Source: Nonomuraea harbinensis
Lineage (GTDB): Bacteria; Actinomycetota; Actinomycetes; Streptosporangiales; Streptosporangiaceae
Reading direction: 5' to 3'
NCBI RefSeq assembly: GCF_019396385.1
Contig: NZ_JAHKRN010000015.1
Location: forward strand, 1 to 64,000
DNA length: 64,000 nucleotides
Below are positions 58,382-64,000 of the stretch, in pieces (within the stretch, counting starts at the first letter, position 1; each line of letters opens with the position of its first letter). The translations under genes and the position numbers were made by a program. The notes beneath the pieces are model-generated. The model was not told the DNA's origin and ran no database searches. It saw only the letters and a program-made list of their open reading frames with translations.

Positions 58382-59757
58382 AGACCGGCGACCCTTCGGC
58401 GGCACTCCGGGCGACGGCGAACGACTGGGAGGAGCTGGCCTCGACGGCCCTCGTCGGGACCGACCGCAGACCGTACCCCGGAGACCTGCTCGGCGCCGCC
58501 GCCGTCGAGACGGTGCGGCGGCGCGCCGGGCGGCGGCCCGTGGAGCCCGAGGGCGAGGAGGCCGCGCCCGGGGAGGAGCAGGAGCCGGTCGGCAGGCGCG
58601 CCGCCGAGCGGCTGGCGCGCATCGTGGCCGGCGAGCACGAGAGGCTGCTGCCCGAATGGCTGGCCGTCGCCGCCGCGACGGGCCGCAGGGTGCCGCCCTA
58701 CGTGCTGCCCGAGCTGCTCGAACGCGGCCGGTGGGACCGATCCGTGCGCGCCCACCTCGGGGTGATCGCCGGACGGCGCGGCCGGTGGCTCGCCGCGCGC
58801 AACCCCGCATGGGCGTATCTCCTGGACGAGCCGACCGGCGAGACGTGGGAGCTGGGCAGCGCCGCTGACCGGCGCGCCCACCTGCGGCGGCTCAGGAAGC
58901 AGGACCCCGCCGGGGCGCGGCGGCTGCTGGAGACCACGTGGGAGCGCGAGACGCCCGACGACCGGGCCGCGTTCACGGAGATGCTGGCCGACGGGCTGTC
59001 CATGGACGACGAGCCGTTCCTGGAGTCGGCGCTCGACGACCGGCGGCGCGAGGTGCGCCAGGAGGCCGCCAACCTGCTCACCCGCCTGCCGGGGTCCCGG
59101 CTGTCGCGGCGGATGGCCGAACGGGCCCGCGCCTGCCTGACCGTCACGCCCGCCGCGATCCTCGTCGAGCCGCCCGCGGGCTGCGACGGCGTGATGGAGC
59201 GCGACGGCATCAGGGCCAAGCCGCCGCGCGGGTTCGGCGAGCGGGCCTGGTGGCTGCAGCAGGTGATCGCCCGCGCGCCGCTGACGATGTGGGGCGAGCC
59301 GCCGGAGAGCCTGCTCGCCCGCCGCATCCCCGAGTGGGACGGCGAGGTGAAGGCCGGCTGGGTGCGCGCCGCGGTGCTGCAGCGCGACCCGGCGTGGGCG
59401 CGGGCGATGTTCGCCTGGGATCCGATCGCCGACCTGCTGGAGGCGCTCGGCCCTGACGAGCAGCAGGAGCTCGCCGCCGGGTTCACCCTGGGCCACGACC
59501 TCGACAGCCAGCTGATCATGGTGCTCGGCGGGGTGTCGCCCTACTGGCGGGAGCCGCTCGCCTCGGCCGTCCTGCACAAGATCGTCAAGGTGGCCGCCAG
59601 CCAGCCGTGGAACCTCGACGAGCTGGTCCGGCTGGCCGGCGAACGCCTCGACCCCGGCCTGGCTCCGCTGGCCGAGAGCTACTCGCCCGCGCCGGCCGTC
59701 CAGCGGGTGGCCGCCTCGCTGCGCTTCCGCGCCGACATGTTCAAGGAGTTGTCATGA
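58378..59757 (+). CDS. DUF5691 family protein of the MoxR/VWA cassette
   Basis: This 459-residue protein of unknown fold belongs to DUF5691. The N-terminus DWEELASTALVGTDRRPYPG is the family signature, and helical repeat-like segments follow (for example RREVRQEAANLLTRLPGSRL then SRRMAERARACLTVT), suggesting HEAT-like repeats. It starts at GTG 58378 within the SWIM stop and overlaps the MoxR start by four bases (ATGA). Cassette neighbours suggest it is a scaffold or substrate-selecting subunit. No enzymatic motif is seen. Confidence 0.85.
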   Translation: MKTGDPSAALRATANDWEELASTALVGTDRRPYPGDLLGAAAVETVRRRAGRRPVEPEGEEAAPGEEQEPVGRRAAERLARIVAGEHERLLPEWLAVAAATGRRVPPYVLPELLERGRWDRSVRAHLGVIAGRRGRWLAARNPAWAYLLDEPTGETWELGSAADRRAHLRRLRKQDPAGARRLLETTWERETPDDRAAFTEMLADGLSMDDEPFLESALDDRRREVRQEAANLLTRLPGSRLSRRMAERARACLTVTPAAILVEPPAGCDGVMERDGIRAKPPRGFGERAWWLQQVIARAPLTMWGEPPESLLARRIPEWDGEVKAGWVRAAVLQRDPAWARAMFAWDPIADLLEALGPDEQQELAAGFTLGHDLDSQLIMVLGGVSPYWREPLASAVLHKIVKVAASQPWNLDELVRLAGERLDPGLAPLAESYSPAPAVQRVAASLRFRADMFKELS

Positions 59758-60818
59758 CCGTTCTGCGTCCCCACGCGGAAGACCAGTACGCCGACGAGCT
59801 GGCCCTGCTCGCCAAGGAGGACGACCGGGCGCGCCCGCCCGGCTGGAAGCTCTCGCCGTGGGCGGTCACGACCTACATCCTCGGCGACGGCGACCGCGTC
59901 ACCCCCAAGTACGTCGGCGCCCGCCGCATCGTCGAGGTCGCCGTCGCCACCCTGGCGACCGACCGGGCGCTGCTGCTGCTCGGCGTGCCCGGCACGGCCA
60001 AGACCTGGCTGTCGGAGCACCTCGCCGCCGCCGTCAGCGGCGACTCGACGCTGCTCGTCCAGGGCACCGCCGGCACCGCAGAGGAGGCCATCCGGTACGG
60101 GTGGAACTACGCGCGGCTGCTGGCCGAGGGCCCGTCCCTGGACGCGCTGACGCCGTCCCCGGTGATGCGGGCGATGGCCGAGGGGCGGGTGGCCAGGGTC
60201 GAGGAGCTCACCCGCATGCCGTCCGACGTGCAGGACGCGCTGATCACCGTGCTGTCGGAGAAGACGCTGCCCATCCCGGAGCTCAACCGCGAGGTGCAGG
60301 CCGAACGCGGCTTCAACGTCATCGCCACCGCCAACGACCGCGACCGCGGCGTCAACGAGCTGTCCAGCGCGCTGCGCCGCCGCTTCAACACGGTCGTGCT
60401 GCCGGTGCCCGCCACGGCCGAGGAGGAGGTCGACATCGTCGCCCGCCGCGTCGCCCAGCTCGGCCGCTCGCTGGAGCTGCCCGAGACGGCGACCGCGCTG
60501 TCGGAGATCCGCCGCGTCGTGACCGTCTTCCGCGAGCTGCGCGCCGGCCTGACCGAGGACGGCCGCACCAAGGTCAAGTCGCCCAGCGCCACGCTCTCCA
60601 CCGCCGAGGCGATCTCGGTGCTGACCAGCGGCATCGCCCTGGCCGCCCACTTCGGCGACGGCGTGCTGCGGCCCGCCGACGTGGCCGCCGGCATCGTCGG
60701 CGCGGTGGTGCAGGAGCCGGTGTCCGACCGGGTGGTGTGGCGCGAGTACCTGGAGACGGTCGTGCGCGAGCGGTCCGACTGGCGCGACTTCTACCGCGCC
60801 TGCCGCGAGGTCTCATGA
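59754..60818 (+). CDS. MoxR-family AAA+ ATPase
   Basis: This 354-residue ATPase remodels or assembles protein complexes, usually with VWA partners. Walker A GVPGTAKTW lies near residues 79-87 (TAKT in place of the usual GKT), Walker B-like VARVEELTRMPSDVQDA near 147-163, sensor 1 NVIATANDRDRG near 185-196 and arginine-finger-type LSSALRRRFNTVVLP near 200-214. The helical lid is conserved. It sits in the middle of five overlapping genes, with the VWA gene two genes downstream. The predicted role is ATP-driven loading of metal or activation of the VWA protein, or a conflict-response function as in related cassettes. Start ATG 59754. Confidence 0.9.
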   Translation: MTVLRPHAEDQYADELALLAKEDDRARPPGWKLSPWAVTTYILGDGDRVTPKYVGARRIVEVAVATLATDRALLLLGVPGTAKTWLSEHLAAAVSGDSTLLVQGTAGTAEEAIRYGWNYARLLAEGPSLDALTPSPVMRAMAEGRVARVEELTRMPSDVQDALITVLSEKTLPIPELNREVQAERGFNVIATANDRDRGVNELSSALRRRFNTVVLPVPATAEEEVDIVARRVAQLGRSLELPETATALSEIRRVVTVFRELRAGLTEDGRTKVKSPSATLSTAEAISVLTSGIALAAHFGDGVLRPADVAAGIVGAVVQEPVSDRVVWREYLETVVRERSDWRDFYRACREVS

Positions 60819-63163
60819 GCGGCGTCTCCGTCCTGGGGGTCCGCCATCACGGCCCCGGCTCGGCCCGCGCGGTCCGGGCCGAGCTCGAACGCCTGCGCCC
60901 CGACGTCATCCTCGTCGAGGGCCCGCCGGAGGCCGACTCCCTCGTCCGCCTCGCCCCTGACCTGGAGCCGCCGGTCGCGCTGCTGGCCCACGTCCCCGGC
61001 AGCGCGTCCAGCGCCGCCTTCTGGCCGTTCGCCCGCTTCTCCCCGGAATGGCAGGCGATCCTGTACGGGGTCGGTGCGGGCGTCCCGGTCCGCTTCTGCG
61101 ACCTTCCCGCCGCCCACACCCTCGCGGAGCCCTCGGAGCCCGCCGAGCCCGCTCCGGAGTCCGCGGAGGAGACGACGCGGCTCGACCCCATCGGGGCGCT
61201 GGCCCACGCCGCCGGATACGACGACCCGGAGCGGTGGTGGGAGGACGTGGTCGAGCACCGGGGCGACACGCCGTTCGAGGTGATCGCCGAGGCCGTGGCC
61301 GCCGTCCGGGAAGGGTACGTACCGGCCGGGCGGGAGGCCAGGCGCGAGGCGTACATGCGCAAGACCCTGCGTGCGGCGATCAAGGAAGGGCACGGGCGGA
61401 TCGCCGTGATCTGCGGGGCCTGGCACGTCCCCGCGCTGTCCGGGCCGCTGCCGCCGGTCAAGGACGACAACGCGGTGCTGCGCGGGATGCCCAGGGTGAA
61501 GGCGGAGCTGACCTGGGTGCCGTGGACGTACGGGCGGCTGGCCTGGTGGAGCGGCTACGGGGCGGGCATCACCTCGCCCGGCTGGTACGACCACCTGTTC
61601 ACGGCCCCCGACCGGCCGATCGAGCGGTGGCTGACCGGGGCGGCGGGGGTGCTGCGCGACGAAGGGCTGGCGGTGTCGCCGGCGCACGTGATCGAGGCGT
61701 CGCGGCTCGCCCACGGGCTGGCGGCGCTGCGCGGCCGGCCGCTGGCCGGGCTGGGCGAGGTGACCGAGGCGGCCCGGGCGGTGCTGTGCGAGGGCGACGA
61801 CCTGGCGGTCGAGCTGATCCACCGGCGGCTGGTCGTCGGCGACCGGCTGGGGCTGGTCACCGACGGCACGCCGATGGTGCCGCTCCAGCGTGACCTGCGC
61901 GACCAGCAGCGCAAGGTGCGGCTCAAGCCCGAGGCCCTCGACCGTGAGCTCGATCTCGACCTGCGCAAGCCGCTCGACCTGGCGCGCAGCCATCTGCTGC
62001 ACCGGCTGCGGCTGCTCGGGGTCGGCTGGGGGGAGCCGGGGGAGGCGCGGGGCAAGGGCACGTTCAGGGAGACGTGGCGGCTGCGGTGGGAGCCGGAGTT
62101 CGACCTGGCGCTGATCGAGCGGGCGGCTCTCGGCACCACGGTGGCGACCGCCGCGACCCGCCACGCCCGCGACCGCGCCACCGGCACGCCCGCTCCCGGA
62201 CCGATGCCCGGTGGCTCGCCGGGGCCCGGTGGGACGGCAGGGGGTTCTCCCGGGTCCGGCGGTGGGTCCGGTGGGGCGTCGCAGGGCGGTGGGTCCGGCG
62301 GGGTGTCGCTGGCGGAGCTGACCGGGCTGGTGGAGCAGTGCCTGCTGGCCGACCTGCCCGAGGCGCTGCCCGACGTGCTGGCCGCGCTGTCCGCCAAGGC
62401 GGCGCTCGACACCGACGTCACCCGGCTGATGGCGGCTCTGCCGGCGATGGTGCGCGCGCACCGGTACGGCGACGTGCGCGGGACCTCGGCCGAAGGGCTG
62501 AGGGTGATCGTGCGGTCGATGCTCGACCGGATCTGCGTGGGCCTGCCCGTCGCGGTGACCCGGCTGGACGACGAGGCGGCGGCCGGGCTGCTCGGCCACG
62601 TCGACGCCGTGCACACGGCCATGGGCCTGCTGGACGAGGGGCCGGGCGGGCCGGATCACGCGGGGGAGCCCGAGCAGCCCGGCGGCGGCGCGGCGTCGCC
62701 GCGTGAGCGGTGGCTCGCCACGTTGCTCGGGCTGTGCGGGCGTCAGGATCTGCACGGCCTGGTCGAGGGGCGGCTGACCCGGATCCTGCTCGACGCCGGG
62801 GAGATCGACGACGCCGGCGACCGGATGGCCAGAGCCGCGTCGCGGGGTGAGTCGCCCGCCAGGACGGCCGCCTGGGTCGAGGGGTTCCTGTCCGGCGGCG
62901 GCCTGCTGCTGGTGCACGATCCGCGCCTGTTCGGGCTGGTCGACGAGTGGCTCACCGGGCTCGGCGCCGAGCAGTTCGTCGAGGTGCTGCCCCTGCTGCG
63001 GCGTACCTTCGGCAGCTTCGCCGTACCCGAGAGGAGAGCGGTGGGGGAGCGCGTGCGGCAGGGCGGGCGCGCGGCGGAGGCCGCGGAGCCGGAGCTGGAC
63101 GAGCGGCGCGCGGGAGCGGCCGCGCGCACCGTGCTGGAGATCTTGGGGAGTGCGCATGGCTGA
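60815..63163 (+). CDS. DUF5682 family protein of the MoxR/VWA cassette
   Basis: This 782-residue protein is of the DUF5682 family. The N-terminus VRHHGPGSARAVRAELERLR then LVEGPPEADSL is the family signature, with AVICGAWHVPAL near residue 205 resembling erythromycin-esterase/ChaN-like His motifs. A Gly/Ser/Pro-rich linker (about 455-490) separates the N- and C-terminal halves; the latter is helical. The start overlaps the MoxR stop (ATGA) and the stop overlaps the VWA start by eight bases. It may be an enzyme acting on small molecules or a scaffold for the ATPase; the biochemical role is unknown. Confidence 0.85.
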   Translation: MSGVSVLGVRHHGPGSARAVRAELERLRPDVILVEGPPEADSLVRLAPDLEPPVALLAHVPGSASSAAFWPFARFSPEWQAILYGVGAGVPVRFCDLPAAHTLAEPSEPAEPAPESAEETTRLDPIGALAHAAGYDDPERWWEDVVEHRGDTPFEVIAEAVAAVREGYVPAGREARREAYMRKTLRAAIKEGHGRIAVICGAWHVPALSGPLPPVKDDNAVLRGMPRVKAELTWVPWTYGRLAWWSGYGAGITSPGWYDHLFTAPDRPIERWLTGAAGVLRDEGLAVSPAHVIEASRLAHGLAALRGRPLAGLGEVTEAARAVLCEGDDLAVELIHRRLVVGDRLGLVTDGTPMVPLQRDLRDQQRKVRLKPEALDRELDLDLRKPLDLARSHLLHRLRLLGVGWGEPGEARGKGTFRETWRLRWEPEFDLALIERAALGTTVATAATRHARDRATGTPAPGPMPGGSPGPGGTAGGSPGSGGGSGGASQGGGSGGVSLAELTGLVEQCLLADLPEALPDVLAALSAKAALDTDVTRLMAALPAMVRAHRYGDVRGTSAEGLRVIVRSMLDRICVGLPVAVTRLDDEAAAGLLGHVDAVHTAMGLLDEGPGGPDHAGEPEQPGGGAASPRERWLATLLGLCGRQDLHGLVEGRLTRILLDAGEIDDAGDRMARAASRGESPARTAAWVEGFLSGGGLLLVHDPRLFGLVDEWLTGLGAEQFVEVLPLLRRTFGSFAVPERRAVGERVRQGGRAAEAAEPELDERRAGAAARTVLEILGSAHG

Positions 63164-64000
63164 CCAGGACGAGCGGCTGCGCCGGTGGCGGCTGGTGCTC
63201 GGCGGCGGCGACGCCGACGGCACCGGCCACGGCCTGCGGGGCGCCGACGCGGGGATGGACACGGCGCTGGCCGCCCTCTACGGGCAGGGCGGCGGGGGCG
63301 GCAAGGCGGGCGGGCGCGAAGGCGGGCTGGGCGCGTCGGCGCCGCGGGTGGCCCGCTGGCTGGGCGACATCAGGACCTACTTCCCCGCCACGGTCGTCCA
63401 GGTGATGCAGAAGGACGCGATCGAGCGGCTCGACCTCACCCGCCTGCTCCTGGAGCCGGAGATGCTTGACGCCGTCGAGCCCGACGTCCACCTGGTGGGC
63501 ACGCTGCTGTCGCTCAACCGGGTGATGCCCGACCAGGCCCGCGAGTCCGCCAGGGCGGTGGTCCGCGCGGTGGTGGCCGAGCTGGAGAGACGGCTCGCCC
63601 AGAAGACCAGGGCGGCCGTCACCGGCGCGCTCGACCGCAGCGCCAGGAACCACCGCCCCAGGCGCGCGGCCGACATCGACTGGGACCGCACGATCCGCGC
63701 CAACCTGAAGAACTACCTGCCGGAGCGCGAGACCGTCGTCCCGTCGCGGCTCGTCGGCTACGCGCGCAGACAGCGGGCGGTCCAGCGCGAGGTGGTGCTG
63801 GCCATCGACCAGAGCGGGTCGATGGCGGCCTCGGTGGTCTACTCCAGCGTGTTCGGCGCCGTCCTGGCCTCGATGCGCTCGCTCAAGACGTCGCTGGTGG
63901 TCTTCGACACGTCCGTGGCCGACCTGACCGACCAACTGCACGACCCGGTGGAGCTGCTGTTCGGCACCCAGCTCGGCGGCGGCACCGACATCAACAGGGC
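63156..64000 (+). CDS. VWA-domain protein of the MoxR/VWA cassette, 3' end outside window
   Basis: This is the N-terminal 281 residues of a VWA (MIDAS) protein. The first about 200 residues are helical with LGDIRTYFPATVVQVMQKDA and a Gly-rich insert. The metal-ion-dependent adhesion site begins LAIDQSGSMAAS near residue 215 (D-x-S-x-S) and the further ligand Thr is in QLGGGTDIN at the window edge. VWA domains of such cassettes act as partners of the MoxR ATPase. The gene is cut by the end of the sequence, so the C-terminus cannot be judged. Start ATG 63156 overlaps the DUF5682 stop. Confidence 0.88.
   Translation, partial: MADQDERLRRWRLVLGGGDADGTGHGLRGADAGMDTALAALYGQGGGGGKAGGREGGLGASAPRVARWLGDIRTYFPATVVQVMQKDAIERLDLTRLLLEPEMLDAVEPDVHLVGTLLSLNRVMPDQARESARAVVRAVVAELERRLAQKTRAAVTGALDRSARNHRPRRAADIDWDRTIRANLKNYLPERETVVPSRLVGYARRQRAVQREVVLAIDQSGSMAASVVYSSVFGAVLASMRSLKTSLVVFDTSVADLTDQLHDPVELLFGTQLGGGTDINR

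Overview
The window is chromosomal DNA from a high-GC actinomycete. The support is strong G/C third-position bias, frequent GTG/TTG starts, dense lipoprotein and Tat signal peptides, an MsiK-type multiple-sugar ATPase, a eukaryotic-type glutamine synthetase II and an FxSxx-COOH (Fxs) RiPP locus. A filamentous Streptosporangiales/Streptomycetales-type genome is my inference. I saw no tRNA, rRNA, CRISPR array or intact insertion sequence.

Layout. 0-8.1 kb: the end of a branched-chain amino-acid ABC importer (permease and binding protein), small membrane and zinc-ribbon proteins, and a heterodimeric ABC exporter pair on the minus strand. 8.1-21.5 kb: a cytidine-deaminase-fold enzyme and then an accessory island. 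The island holds an Fxs RiPP locus: radical SAM FxsB, an HEXXH protein, a divergent NB-ARC/TPR protein FxsT, and a 49-residue precursor FxsA ending in Phe-Gln-Ser-Ala-Val. It is followed by a small alpha-helical effector-like protein overlapping an NB-ARC/TPR receptor that shares a matching amyloid-type motif, then an nSTAND1-TPR ATPase and a KAP-NACHT double NTPase. By eye, base composition is lower in GC and codon use less biased in much of this stretch. 21.5-33 kb: a diiron ferritin-like protein and its divergent TetR regulator with paired operators, two secreted lytic-transglycosylase-like paralogues, glutathione peroxidase, an S41 peptidase, a LacI regulator, msiK, an SDR, a PQQ-type sugar dehydrogenase and a CMD-family protein. 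33-41 kb: a lipoprotein translationally coupled to an FtsH-like membrane metalloprotease with a repeat tail, glnII, a CehA/McbA-like protein, an aldehyde dehydrogenase and a decayed aldo/keto-reductase remnant.

41-56.8 kb: an alpha/beta hydrolase, quinone oxidoreductase and haloalkane dehalogenase run under a divergent MarR regulator. Then come small secreted proteins, an ABC-F protein, a bicovalent-flavin oxidase with a Tat signal, an HTH-membrane-propeller protein, a sulfotransferase beside a Tat-exported sulfatase, a MarR, a STAS protein, an FMN alpha-hydroxy-acid oxidase and a cupin. 56.9 kb to the end: five tightly overlapping genes (SWIM zinc finger, DUF5691, MoxR AAA+ ATPase, DUF5682, VWA). 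This is a probable protein-remodelling or conflict cassette related to the enterobacterial yehL/M/P/Q group, and its last gene is cut by the window edge.

The most interesting part is 8.6-21.5 kb. A peptide-modifying RiPP system lies next to four different STAND/KAP-type P-loop NTPases, one paired with a putative amyloid-triggered cell-death effector. The adjacency is seen directly; a common signalling or defence role is inference.
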